Source: CAZCDS01 sp964497585
GTDB lineage: Bacteria > Desulfobacterota > Desulfomonilia > Desulfomonilales > Desulfomonilaceae
Length of the DNA: 64,000 nt
Direction: 5' to 3'
Assembly: GCA_964497585.1 (NCBI GenBank)
Contig: CAZCDS010000002.1
Span: forward strand, 124,001-188,000
Part shown: positions 28,700 through 37,169 of the stretch, piece by piece
Layout: each line of letters opens with the position of its first letter
Position numbering within the stretch: the stretch's first letter is position 1
Notes under the pieces: model-generated
What the model was told of the DNA's origin: nothing
Seen by the model: the letters and a program-made list of their open reading frames with translations, nothing else
Databases searched by the model: none
Translations under genes and position numbers: made by a program

Positions 28700-28728
28700 A
28701 AGGGGAAGGCCGCGCCGGCGTTCCCCTT
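28700..28728. terminator. Possible bidirectional terminator
   Basis: AAGGGGAA (28700-28707) and TTCCCCTT (28721-28728) form an 8-bp stem with a GC-rich loop. It lies between the convergent permease gene and the Gly/Gln/Tyr-rich gene. Short T-rich tracts follow on both strands. Confidence 0.5.
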
Positions 28729-28809
28729 CTTGGTGAAGACTTTATCGGGAGCCGGCTTCCCTGTGCATGCCACACCGGACCGACTCTCGTGGAATGCGCT
28801 CTCAGAAAG

Positions 28810-29610
28810 TCACTGGCCCTTGCCCCATTTCAAGGAGCCTGATGGACCGCGTGTCTCAACATTGGCCGAAGGACCCGCGCCCTGAGAATTCGTCCGGACG
28901 CTCGCTGAGCCGGCTGCGGGAGCAGGCGTAGTCGCTGTCGTCGGCTGGCTTCCCCAGGTGAGTCGTTTGCTTTCGGGTTTCGACTCTGACTTTCCCCAGG
29001 TTAAGCCGGTCTTCGGAGCAGGCGGTGAAGAGCTGCGCCGGGTCTGTCGGCTGGGAGCCCGGCCGGTCGTTGCGCGAGGGCCGGCAGGCGCTCTCCGAAC
29101 GGTAGCCGGTGCTGCCTGTTGGTACGAGGGTTGTCCCGAGACAGGGACCTCATACACAGCCTCCTCCTGTTCGTCCTCGTCCTCGCCGTCAAACGCCGGA
29201 TCCCAGTAGATCTCTCCCTCGACCAGACTTCCCTTTTCCTTTGGTCGTCTGGATTGCCCCCCATATTGGTTGGCCGAGGAGTAGGGCTGATATCCGGTCC
29301 CGTAAGTCTGACCCTGAGCTCCATATTGCTGAGGAGCCTGCTGATAGCCGCCCTGGCCGTAGCCGCCCGGCTGTTGGTACTGACCGTAATTGGGTTGACT
29401 GTATTGACCGCCACCGTATGCCTGTCCGTAGCCTTGCCCTTGGGGAGCATACTGCTGCTGTCCGTAGCCTTGCCCTTGGGGAGCATATTGCTGCTGCCCG
29501 TAACCCTGGGCCTGTGCGGGATTGTAACTCTGGTACGTCTGGGCAAAGGCCGCCCCTCCGAGGCCCATGACGACTACCGTCGCGGCGCATATTGCAACAA
29601 CCTTTTTCAT
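28810..29610 (-). CDS. Secreted Gly/Gln/Tyr-rich low-complexity protein with WG motifs
   Basis: A 266-residue exported protein without a recognisable fold. A signal peptide (KKVVAICAATVVVMGLGGAAFA, ending AFAQ) is followed by a Gln/Gly/Tyr/Pro-rich segment (about 25-120) with QGYGQQQYAP repeats. Next come SLVEGEIYWDPAFDGEDEDE with an acidic patch, a Pro/Arg-rich linker, and three copies of a short motif: LTWGK (203-207), LTWGS (217-221) and LKWGK (260-264), the last almost at the C-terminus. The ATG at 29610 has a GAAGGAGA Shine-Dalgarno; a longer frame upstream does not. Composition suggests a disordered or self-associating envelope protein. Function unknown. Confidence 0.8.
   Translation of the reverse strand: MKKVVAICAATVVVMGLGGAAFAQTYQSYNPAQAQGYGQQQYAPQGQGYGQQQYAPQGQGYGQAYGGGQYSQPNYGQYQQPGGYGQGGYQQAPQQYGAQGQTYGTGYQPYSSANQYGGQSRRPKEKGSLVEGEIYWDPAFDGEDEDEQEEAVYEVPVSGQPSYQQAAPATVRRAPAGPRATTGRAPSRQTRRSSSPPAPKTGLTWGKSESKPESKRLTWGSQPTTATTPAPAAGSASVRTNSQGAGPSANVETRGPSGSLKWGKGQ
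29423..29494 (-). repeat. Tandem 36-bp repeat inside the Gly/Gln/Tyr-rich gene
   Basis: Two adjacent 36-base units (29423-29458 and 29459-29494) differ at one position and encode the duplicated QGYGQQQYAP segment. A diverged third copy follows to about 29520. Copy number may vary between strains through slippage. Confidence 0.85.
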
Positions 29611-29791
29611 AGAAGGTCTCCTTCGCTTCCTTATTCCGGAGGGCTGCAGCCCACAGGAGAAAAAACTATCGTACATTGCTTGTGCTATGGACGCAAGATT
29701 TTCCATTGAGTTTAGCCAATTTAGTCTCAAAAATCAAGCTGCTTTTTGAGCGCGGTTGACTTGAGCCCGACACGAGTTTACCTTTCCGTTC

Positions 29792-30607
29792 ATGAAAATC
29801 GCCCACCTCTCGGATCTCCACTTCGGCCGACGTGTTGAGCCGGTCAAACTCGACGCGTTGGGAACGGATATCGCCAGCCTCGGCGCCGACCTGCTCGTGT
29901 GCACGGGCGACATGACGGATCAGGGCAGGCTCGCTCAATTTCGATCCGCGAAGAATTTCCTGAAATCTCTGAAAATTCCCTTTCTCTGCGTACCGGGTAA
30001 TCGTGAAATCAGCGCTACCGCTCCGTGGGAGTGGCTGTTTCCCCGGCTTGCCATGCGCCGCTATGGCAAGTTCTTCGGTCATAAGGACCAGATCCTCTAC
30101 GTGTCGCACGAACACCGCGTGGTACTCTTCGGGCTCAACTCCGTGCACCCTTTCCCATCGTGGCCGGGCAAAATTGACAGAGACAGTCGGTACTGGTTCA
30201 AAGAAAGGGCGGCCGGTTTTCCCGGGTACCTCAAGGGACTCTTCCTCCATCACCCGGTGCTGCCGGTCGTGCGAAGCTCTTCCTTTTGGGCCCATTTCCT
30301 CTCCGACGCGGGCGAAGTCCTCAACATCTGCACAGAGAACGGTGTGACGCTCATTCTCCAGGGGCACAAGCACCGGGCCGCCGTAGCAGAGGTCTTCCTT
30401 CCCGAGCGCAACGCCAGAGTCGTGGTCTCATCCGGCGGCGCACCCTTGCTGCCATATTGGGATGCTGCGTACCATATGATTGACCTCTCCCCCAACTCGA
30501 TTTGCGTGGAACCACGGGAATTTAGGGATGGGACTTTCCAGGGAAATGCCCGGTACGAGTTCGCTCCGAACGGGGCGAATCCCTTTCCGGCGAACATGGT
30601 CAAGTAG
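29792..30607 (+). CDS. Calcineurin-like metallophosphoesterase with altered GNHD motif
   Basis: A 271-residue cytosolic phosphoesterase of the CpdA-like group, which binds two metals and splits phosphodiesters such as cyclic nucleotides. Metal-binding motifs are visible: DLHFG (Asp8, His10), GDMTD (Asp40), the His pair in FLHHP (153-154) and GHKHR (His192, His194). The normally invariant GNHD/E reads GNRE at 69-72, so the catalytic His is Arg71. Activity may therefore be changed or lost. No clear Shine-Dalgarno precedes the ATG. It converges on tsaB with a 13-base gap. Confidence 0.85.
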   Translation: MKIAHLSDLHFGRRVEPVKLDALGTDIASLGADLLVCTGDMTDQGRLAQFRSAKNFLKSLKIPFLCVPGNREISATAPWEWLFPRLAMRRYGKFFGHKDQILYVSHEHRVVLFGLNSVHPFPSWPGKIDRDSRYWFKERAAGFPGYLKGLFLHHPVLPVVRSSSFWAHFLSDAGEVLNICTENGVTLILQGHKHRAAVAEVFLPERNARVVVSSGGAPLLPYWDAAYHMIDLSPNSICVEPREFRDGTFQGNARYEFAPNGANPFPANMVK

Positions 30608-30620
30608 ATCCGGCAGCCTA

Positions 30621-31310
30621 CTATACCCGAGGAGATCGCCGCGCCCTCTTGTCCTCGGCGTCTGAGGGCCTAATGTACAGCGGCGCCAACGCGTGCAGTT
30701 CGCTTGCAGCGCCATCCTGGTACCGATTCCATGCGATGTGGGCGCACGCGGCCGCGAAGGATATCTTCGGGGATCCGATCGTCACCGAGTGGTTCCTCGC
30801 GAGGGCCCGACAGAGGTCCGGATCACCACACAGGACGGCTCCCGGACCCGCCTGGTCAAAAGTCTCGGCAATTCTGTCAATATGAGTAAGTCGGGGGCCG
30901 TCGGTGAGAGAGAGTCTCGCCGAAAAATTCCGGTAGACCGCAGCATAGACCTCGCTCCTCCGAGCGTCTATGAGGGAGACGCCGGTTTCGTCTTCACCGA
31001 GGGCCTGACAGGCGAGAACCCCGAGACTCGATACTCCGATGAGCGGCTTCCCCAGCACCAGGGCCATGCCCTTGACCGTTGCCATACCCACCCGTATGCC
31101 GGAGAAAGAACCCGGCCCTCGTGCCACGGCAAATCCGTCGACCGCGGCGAGGTCGATACCCACATCACGAAGCAGATCGCCGATCATCGGCGCCAAGTTC
31201 TCCAGGTGTTTTCGGGCCGGAGGCAGCTCTCGTTCACCAAGAAGCCGGGCATCCTCCGCCAGTGCGACCGCGAGCGACGGAGTGGTGGAATGAACGGCCA
31301 GAATGATCAC
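30621..31310 (-). CDS. tsaB: tRNA threonylcarbamoyladenosine biosynthesis protein TsaB
   Basis: Partner of TsaD and TsaE in making t6A37 on ANN-decoding tRNAs. The 229 residues show the shortened ASKHA fold: ILAVHSTTPSLAVAL at the start, RKHLENLAPMIGDLL, the core motif GFAVARGPGSFSGIRVGMATVKG, and IDARRSEVYAAVY. It lies downstream of rseP in the same direction after about 120 bases. TsaB has no catalytic site of its own; it is a structural platform. Confidence 0.94.
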   Translation of the reverse strand: MIILAVHSTTPSLAVALAEDARLLGERELPPARKHLENLAPMIGDLLRDVGIDLAAVDGFAVARGPGSFSGIRVGMATVKGMALVLGKPLIGVSSLGVLACQALGEDETGVSLIDARRSEVYAAVYRNFSARLSLTDGPRLTHIDRIAETFDQAGPGAVLCGDPDLCRALARNHSVTIGSPKISFAAACAHIAWNRYQDGAASELHALAPLYIRPSDAEDKRARRSPRV

Positions 31311-31432
31311 AGATTGCCTATTCTGCTATCCCTGCCGAAGGAACGGTGGAAAAACCGGAACGGAACGAGGACCAACGCATCCCGATCTGCAAGCACCAAG
31401 AAAGGGGAAGTCCATCGGACCGCGGGTTGCCC

Positions 31433-32506
31433 TCAGGGTTTCAGAGACCAGCCGGTAGTTATTATCCTACTGATATCATTGTAGAATACTAACACCATCA
31501 AAAAGATGATGAAGATCAACCCTACATGAGTAGCCACTTCCCTTAGTTTGCCCGTGACAGGTCGCCGGGTTATCGCCTCGATGAAAAAGAAGAGAAGATG
31601 TCCGCCGTCAAGAATCGGCACGGGAAGAAGGTTGATGATCGCCAGGTTGATACTGATAAAGCTCAGCAGGAACAGGAAGTTGAACCAGCCCGCCCTGAGA
31701 CTTTCCCCCGATGCCTGCACAATGGTTATGGGACCACTGAGCGCCTTGGCGCTCATCTCCCCCCTGATCACTTTGACGAGGGTCTCCAGAATGAGACCTG
31801 TCAGATGCACAGTGAAACGGCATCCCTCGTACAATGCTTGGGGGAAGCTCAACTCAATCTTCGCTCCTGACGGCATCACACCTATCCGTCCGAGCGGCTG
31901 GCCGAAGATCCCTTTTTGCTTGCTCAATCGGGGGGTGATGGAGATGTTGACCTGCTTCTTCAGTCTCTGTACGGTCATCGTCAAATGCTTGCCGGGGTTC
32001 TTTTCGATGATCACGCGCATCTCGTCCCATCGGCGAACCGGTTTGCCGTCGATGGCGATGATCTTGTCGCCCGTTTTTAACCCTGCAACGGCAGCGGGCG
32101 AGTCTTCCATCACCTTGCCGATGTCCGCAGCGAGCACGGGCCAACCGAATACGTACCCTACACACAGGAGTACGACCGCGAGAAGGTAGTTGGCCAACGG
32201 ACCGGCCACGATCACCGCGACTCGTGACCGGAGGGGTTTGTTGGTAAAGGCCCGATGTTGTTCCTCCTCCGGAATTTCCTCGTCGGACTCACTGTCTTCT
32301 CCCAGGAGCTTGACGTAGCCTCCAAGGGGGGTCGCTCCAAGGATGTACTCCGTTTCACCCCATTTGCGCGTAACGATCTTCGGTGGGAAGCCGAGCGAGA
32401 ACTTCAGTACCTTGACACCGACAGCCTTGGCCACAATGAAATGACCGAATTCGTGGACGACGATCAGACCGCCCAGAAGAAGGAAGAATCCAATGAAATA
32501 ATCCAA
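31433..32506 (-). CDS. rseP: RseP-type site-2 protease (single PDZ)
   Basis: Intramembrane zinc metalloprotease that cleaves anti-sigma factors and signal-peptide remnants. The 357-residue protein has HEFGH at 18-22 in the first membrane helix, GATPLGGYVKLLGE, one PDZ domain (about 110-190, with VAGLKTGDKIIAIDGKPV), and the second metal-site helix NLLPVPILDGGHLLFFFIE. One PDZ is the usual number outside enterobacteria. The TTG at 32506 is inferred: it puts HEXXH at the expected distance and has GGAGG eight bases upstream. The frame stays open for another 98 codons, but that extension is unlike the family. Confidence 0.92.
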   Translation of the reverse strand: MDYFIGFFLLLGGLIVVHEFGHFIVAKAVGVKVLKFSLGFPPKIVTRKWGETEYILGATPLGGYVKLLGEDSESDEEIPEEEQHRAFTNKPLRSRVAVIVAGPLANYLLAVVLLCVGYVFGWPVLAADIGKVMEDSPAAVAGLKTGDKIIAIDGKPVRRWDEMRVIIEKNPGKHLTMTVQRLKKQVNISITPRLSKQKGIFGQPLGRIGVMPSGAKIELSFPQALYEGCRFTVHLTGLILETLVKVIRGEMSAKALSGPITIVQASGESLRAGWFNFLFLLSFISINLAIINLLPVPILDGGHLLFFFIEAITRRPVTGKLREVATHVGLIFIIFLMVLVFYNDISRIITTGWSLKP

Positions 32507-32638
32507 AATAGCATCCTCCGCGTACGTCCTCGGATCCCGGCTCAGGCATTGGAGGACGATTCCGCTTTTAAAATCTAACAAATAAATATAGAATCTTCGT
32601 GCGTCAAAACAAGCCCTTTGTTCAAAGACGGTGGTACG

Positions 32639-33274
32639 GTGAAAGTCGGACTCCTCGGTGGAACCTTCAATCCGCCGCATTTGGGACATCTTCGCTTGGC
32701 GGAAGAGGTTGCCTCGCTGCACGGATTGCACCGCGTGATCTTCATACCTTGTTTCATTCCACCTCACAAGGCTTCGGGGCACATACCTCCATCTTACCAC
32801 AGGCTCGCGATGACCCGCTTGGCCTGCGAGGACAACCCCTTATTCGAGATCTCCGACATCGAGGTGGGACGCGGGAATACATCCTACACGGTTAATACGC
32901 TCGAGTACTTCTCCGGAATGCCGGATCGCGAGTCGTACTTCATCATAGGGACTGACTCTCTGAGAGAAATACGGACCTGGAAGGACTCCGAGAGACTGTT
33001 CGCCCTGTCCCATTTTATCGTCGTAACGAGACCGGGCCTGGGGTTCGAAGCCGCCTGGTCTGAGGTTTCCGCGAAACTCAGGGCAGAATTCGATTTCCGG
33101 GAAGGATACTACGAACATCGCTCCGGGACTCGGCTCATCCCCTCGGAAGTGGTCGGATTGGATGTCTCCTCTACCCGTATCCGTGCCCTTGGCCGGGCCG
33201 GCCGGAGCATCCGCTACCTGGTACCGGATCCCGTGCGCGCGTATATCATTCAAAACGATCTGTACAGGTGCTAG
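32639..33274 (+). CDS. nadD: Nicotinate-nucleotide adenylyltransferase
   Basis: Joins nicotinate mononucleotide to AMP in NAD synthesis. The canonical N-terminus KVGLLGGTFNPPHLGHLRLAEEV (read in parts: GGTFNPPHLGH is the nucleotidyltransferase motif) starts at a GTG at 32639. A TTG seven codons earlier is also possible. Also visible are PPHKASG, FIIGTDSLREIRTW, and the C-terminal VSSTRIRALGRAGRSIRYLV with the SSTxIR motif. Length of 211 residues is typical. rsfS follows after six bases; this nadD-rsfS pairing is widespread. Confidence 0.95.
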   Translation: MKVGLLGGTFNPPHLGHLRLAEEVASLHGLHRVIFIPCFIPPHKASGHIPPSYHRLAMTRLACEDNPLFEISDIEVGRGNTSYTVNTLEYFSGMPDRESYFIIGTDSLREIRTWKDSERLFALSHFIVVTRPGLGFEAAWSEVSAKLRAEFDFREGYYEHRSGTRLIPSEVVGLDVSSTRIRALGRAGRSIRYLVPDPVRAYIIQNDLYRC

Positions 33275-33280
33275 CCTTTC

Positions 33281-33715
33281 ATGGAGGATTCCGCCACGGA
33301 TAGACCCATTAACACCGCCAAAGAGAAAGCCGAATTCCTCCTGGAGGCCGCGCTCTCCAAGAAGGCGCAGAATCCCATCTTGATCAGACTTGAGGGCCTC
33401 ACATCCCTCACTGACTACTTTCTCATCCTGTCGGCTCGATCGGCACGTCACGTCAGAGCAGTGGCGGAAGCGATCCTGATCGACGCCCGGAAACGCCGGG
33501 TTAAGCGTTACTCAGCGGAAGGGGTCCAGGAAGGAAACTGGGCTCTGCTCGACTACGGCGATGTTGTCGTGCACGTATTCCAGCCGGAAATCAGAGACTT
33601 CTACGACCTCGAAGGGCTCTGGGCAGAGGCCCCCCGGGAACCGTTCTCCGAAGACCTCCTCAGCGCCATCGAAGAAGCCACGGAGGAGGACGAAGCCGAC
33701 GACGACGAATGGTAG
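33281..33715 (+). CDS. rsfS: Ribosomal silencing factor RsfS
   Basis: Binds ribosomal protein uL14 and blocks subunit joining when nutrients are scarce. The 144-residue protein has the family pattern LTDYFLILSARSARHVRAVAE, KRRVKRYSAEGVQEGNWALLDYGDVVVHVFQPEIRDFYDLEGLW (read as separate motifs GNWALLDYGD and RDFYDLE). A long acidic C-terminal tail rich in Glu and Asp extends beyond the usual end. Six bases after nadD, probably one transcript. Confidence 0.95.
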   Translation: MEDSATDRPINTAKEKAEFLLEAALSKKAQNPILIRLEGLTSLTDYFLILSARSARHVRAVAEAILIDARKRRVKRYSAEGVQEGNWALLDYGDVVVHVFQPEIRDFYDLEGLWAEAPREPFSEDLLSAIEEATEEDEADDDEW

Positions 33716-33860
33716 GCTTGTACCCCAAATCGCGCGTTTCCAGAAAAGTCTTTAAGGGAGGCCCTTTTGCAGAAGGCTCTCCCCCACGCACTATCAGCGA
33801 AAACGTTTTCGGAGGGCTATGGCTCATCGACAGGGTGGAAAGCCTGCCCCCGAGAATGCT

Positions 33861-35414
33861 TCACCTTGCCGCCTGTTCCTCCATGGTCCGTGTGCGATGG
33901 TTTTGGTTCTTCAGGTAATCTAGACGGTTCAGGCCGTTGAGAAACGCCTTTGCCGACGCCACCAGGATGTCCGGGTCGCTCCCTTTGCCTAGGACCACAC
34001 GTCCATCCTCTTCGAGACGAACTGTCACTTCGCCCTGGGCGTCCAGGCCGCCGGTGACGCTGGCGATGGCGAACCGTTGGAGGTTCGGGTACTTACCGGC
34101 AATCTTCTTGATCGTGTTGTAGACCGCGTCTACCGGCCCTACTCCGCTTCCGAAATCCTGCCTCACCTCGTACCCGTCGTCGATGCGAACGGTGGCTGTC
34201 GGCACGGTGACCGTTCCGCTGACCACGTTGAGGTATTCGAGTCTCCATCGGATCGGAATTCGCAGAATCTCGTCGGCCACAAGGGCTTCGAGGTCCTCAT
34301 TGAAGACCTCCTTCTTCTTGTCCGCCAGGACCTTGAATGCTTCGAACAGGCGGTCCAGATCCTCGCCGTTGATGTCGTAGCCCATCTCGTGCAGACGCTG
34401 TTTCAGACCGGCACGGCCCGAGTGTTTACCCAGCACCAGTGAGGTCTTGCCGATTCCCACCTCTTCCGGGGTCATGATCTCGTAGGTCAGAGGCTGTTTG
34501 AGCACGCCGTCGACGTGGATACCTGATTCATGTGCGAAGGCATTGCCGCCGACGATCGCCTTGTTGGGCTGCACCATGATACCGGTGATCATCGATACGA
34601 GACGGCTCGTGGGGTACAGCTCCTTCTTGTTGATGCCTGTTTTGACCCTCAGATCTTTGCGGCGGGTGGAGATGGCCATGACGACCTCTTCCAGAGCGGC
34701 GTTGCCTGCACGCTCACCGATGCCGTTGATGCAGACCTCAGCCTGCCGCGCTCCCGCGCGAATTCCTGCAATGGTGTTGGCCACGGCCAGTCCGAGGTCA
34801 TCGTGACAGTGCACGCTGATGATCGCGTCTTCGATCGCCGGCACCTGCTCCCTCAAGTACGTGATGCGCTCAAAGAACTCCTCGGGCAGCGCGTACCCCA
34901 CCGTATCGGGGATATTGATAGTGCCGGCGCCTGCTTCGAGCGCAGTACCGACCGCCTCGCAGAGGAAGTCCGGGTCGGTTCGGCTTGCGTCCTCGGGACT
35001 GAACTGCACGTCCTCGCACAGAGACCGGGCATGCTCGACACCAGCGCGGAGCTGCGCCAACGCCTCTTCGCGACTTATCCTCAGCTTGTACTCCAGGTGT
35101 ATGTCACTGGTGGCGATAAAGACATGGATGCGGGGCCGTGAGGACTCCTTGACCGCTTCCCAGCACCGATCTACGTCTTTCGGATTGGTTCGGGCAAGAC
35201 CACAGATTACCGGCCCTTCCACTTCTCCGGCTATGGCGCGAACCGCGTCGAAGTCCCCAGGACTGGCCGCGGGAAACCCGACCTCTATGATGTCTACTCC
35301 GAGCTGGGCGAGCTTGTGGGCCAGCCTGACTTTCTCCTCGCGGTTCATGGAGGCCCCACAGGACTGCTCTCCATCACGAAGGGTGGTATCGAAAATTCGG
35401 ACATATTCCGACAT
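33861..35414 (-). CDS. leuA: 2-isopropylmalate synthase
   Basis: Condenses acetyl-CoA with 2-ketoisovalerate, the first committed step of leucine synthesis. The 517-residue protein has VRIFDTTLRDGEQSCGAS, VEFSPED-like sequence (here VQFSPEDASRTD), ISVHCHDDLGLAVANTIAG with the metal-binding HxH-type motif (HCH), and NGIGERAGNAALEEV. It also has the C-terminal leucine-sensing domain (about 390-510, GYEVRQDFGSGVGPVDAVYN). Length and sequence follow the E. coli LeuA type. The ATG at 35414 has GAGGAG. It is the last gene of the ilv-leu run. Confidence 0.93.
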   Translation of the reverse strand: MSEYVRIFDTTLRDGEQSCGASMNREEKVRLAHKLAQLGVDIIEVGFPAASPGDFDAVRAIAGEVEGPVICGLARTNPKDVDRCWEAVKESSRPRIHVFIATSDIHLEYKLRISREEALAQLRAGVEHARSLCEDVQFSPEDASRTDPDFLCEAVGTALEAGAGTINIPDTVGYALPEEFFERITYLREQVPAIEDAIISVHCHDDLGLAVANTIAGIRAGARQAEVCINGIGERAGNAALEEVVMAISTRRKDLRVKTGINKKELYPTSRLVSMITGIMVQPNKAIVGGNAFAHESGIHVDGVLKQPLTYEIMTPEEVGIGKTSLVLGKHSGRAGLKQRLHEMGYDINGEDLDRLFEAFKVLADKKKEVFNEDLEALVADEILRIPIRWRLEYLNVVSGTVTVPTATVRIDDGYEVRQDFGSGVGPVDAVYNTIKKIAGKYPNLQRFAIASVTGGLDAQGEVTVRLEEDGRVVLGKGSDPDILVASAKAFLNGLNRLDYLKNQNHRTRTMEEQAAR

Positions 35415-35532
35415 GTTCCTGCTCCTCGTGCTATCCTTGGCCCGTAATGAACGCGACGGGCCTTCATGGTACACTCGATGAAGAGGCCGGGACTGAGTTG
35501 CCGTCAAATTCCGGCTAAACCCTTGCCGTGGC

Positions 35533-36525
35533 TCACTTCATGTTCTTGACAACCTCATCTGCCATTTCTGACGTCGAGAGCTTGCCTCCGAGATCAGGAG
35601 TGGTCAGTGCCGCTTCGAGGCAGTAGGCGAGTGCTTCTTCCACACTCACCGCTTCCTCCGTTCTGTCGAGGTGTCTGAGGAGCATCGCTCCGCACATGAT
35701 TGCAGCAGCCGGGTTTGCCAGACCTTTTCCCGCGATGTCGGGAGCCGAACCGTGAACCGGCTCGAACAGGGCGTGGTTGTCTCCGAGGTTGGCGCTGGGG
35801 CAAATGCCGAGTCCGCCTATCAGGCCCGCGGCAAGGTCGCTCAGGATATCGCCGAAGAGGTTGGTGGTCACGATCACGTCGAACTCCTCGGGCGCGAGAA
35901 CCATGCGCATGGCCACGGAATCAACCAACCCCTCCTCATAGCCGATGCCTGAGAATTCATCCGCCACCCGCCGGCAGCATTCAAGAAAGAGACCGTCGGT
36001 TTTTCTGAGAACGTTGGCCTTGTGCACTGCGGTCACCTTTGATCTTCCGTTCTTTTCCGCGTAATCGAACGCGCAGCGAGCAATGCTAAGGCTGGCCGTC
36101 TCGGTAATTACCCGAGTGGCGGTAACCACGCCGGGAACCACTACGTTCTCTATTCCGGAGTAAAGACATTCGGAATTCTCTCGTACGATAACCATGTCCG
36201 TCTGCGGAGCGAGACACTTCACCCCGTTGCACGCCTTTGCCGGGCGAAGATTCACGTAGGTGCCCAGCTCGGTCCTCAAGCGGAGGATGACGTCCGCCGC
36301 GCTGTTCCCAACCGCGCCAAAAATCACGGCCCGAGCCCCGAGTGCACCTTTTAGCGTCTCCACGGGAAGGGCTTCGCCGCAGTCGGTCTCACAGTCATCT
36401 CCTGCTCGGTAGGAGGTGAACTCGAAGGAGAGGCCTGTCGCTTCGAGCACTTTGAGTTCGGCCGCCACGACGTCAGGCCCGATGCCGTCCCCGGGTATTA
36501 CGGCTATGGGATAGGTCGAACTCAT
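35533..36525 (-). CDS. leuB: 3-isopropylmalate dehydrogenase (short, archaeal-like type)
   Basis: Oxidative decarboxylation of 3-isopropylmalate, with NAD as usual cofactor. The 330 residues have IAVIPGDGIGPDVVAAELKV, VNLRPAKACNGV, the substrate-loop RENSECLYSGIE, KANVLRKTDGLF and DILSDLAAGLIGGLG. The RENxExLYxG form is typical of the isocitrate/archaeal-LeuB/methylmalate dehydrogenase branch, not the RELTGGIYFG of E. coli LeuB. Position between leuD and leuA supports LeuB; action on methylmalate as well is possible given the citramalate synthase-like gene. The ATG at 36525 overlaps the leuD stop by four bases. Confidence 0.88.
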   Translation of the reverse strand: MSSTYPIAVIPGDGIGPDVVAAELKVLEATGLSFEFTSYRAGDDCETDCGEALPVETLKGALGARAVIFGAVGNSAADVILRLRTELGTYVNLRPAKACNGVKCLAPQTDMVIVRENSECLYSGIENVVVPGVVTATRVITETASLSIARCAFDYAEKNGRSKVTAVHKANVLRKTDGLFLECCRRVADEFSGIGYEEGLVDSVAMRMVLAPEEFDVIVTTNLFGDILSDLAAGLIGGLGICPSANLGDNHALFEPVHGSAPDIAGKGLANPAAAIMCGAMLLRHLDRTEEAVSVEEALAYCLEAALTTPDLGGKLSTSEMADEVVKNMK

Positions 36526-37166
36526 CCGCACTCCTCTACTTTGCCTACCGGTCCACTATGAGCGGCCTGCCAGGGCTCGTTACGGTTCTGCTCATATCTG
36601 CTGATGGCTTCTCCATGTTTCAGCGTCACGCCTATTTCGTCGAGGCCCTCTAAGAGACGTCGTTTGTCGTGGGGATGGAGCTCAAAGGAGCAGGAGAAGC
36701 CATCGGAGCCGGTCAGCGTCTGGGCCTCCACATCCACGACAATCGAATAGCCGCCGTTCGACCCGGCCCGTCGGAACCATTCGTCAACCACATCCGGCGC
36801 CAACTCCACGGGCAGCACTCCGTTGTTGAAGCAATTCTCTCGAAAGATGTCGGCGAAACTCGGCGCGATGAGCACTCTGAAGCCGTAGTCCAGCAGTGCC
36901 CAGACCGCGTGTTCGCGGCTCGATCCGCACCCGAAGTTCTCCCGGGCCAGCAGAATGGTAGCGCCGTCGCTATGCGGTTGATTGAGAACAAAGTCGTGGT
37001 ACGGTTCGCCCGTCTCCTCCCGGAAGCGATGATTGTAAAACAGGTACCGGCCGAAGCCACTGCGTTCTATGAACTTGAGAAACTGTTTCGGGATGATCTG
37101 GTCCGTGTCCATGTGGGCCAGATCCAGGGCCACAACAGATCCGGTATGGGTGTTAAGCTTTTCCAT
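36522..37166 (-). CDS. leuD: 3-isopropylmalate dehydratase, small subunit
   Basis: Swivel-domain subunit of isopropylmalate isomerase. The 214 residues, of the long E. coli-like type, contain MDTDQIIPKQFLK, ILLARENFGCGSSREHAVWAL (GCGSSREHA diagnostic), and SFADIFRENCFNNGVLPV. It lies three bases after leuC and overlaps leuB by four, so the three subunits and dehydrogenase are tightly coupled. Confidence 0.95.
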   Translation of the reverse strand: MEKLNTHTGSVVALDLAHMDTDQIIPKQFLKFIERSGFGRYLFYNHRFREETGEPYHDFVLNQPHSDGATILLARENFGCGSSREHAVWALLDYGFRVLIAPSFADIFRENCFNNGVLPVELAPDVVDEWFRRAGSNGGYSIVVDVEAQTLTGSDGFSCSFELHPHDKRRLLEGLDEIGVTLKHGEAISRYEQNRNEPWQAAHSGPVGKVEECG

Positions 37167-37169
37167 GGA

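Noticed and set aside
33750..33790. Hairpin GGGAG-GCC/GGC-CTCCC between rsfS and leuA as a terminator
   Set aside because: The stem has bulges and no T-run on either strand, so it was not listed.
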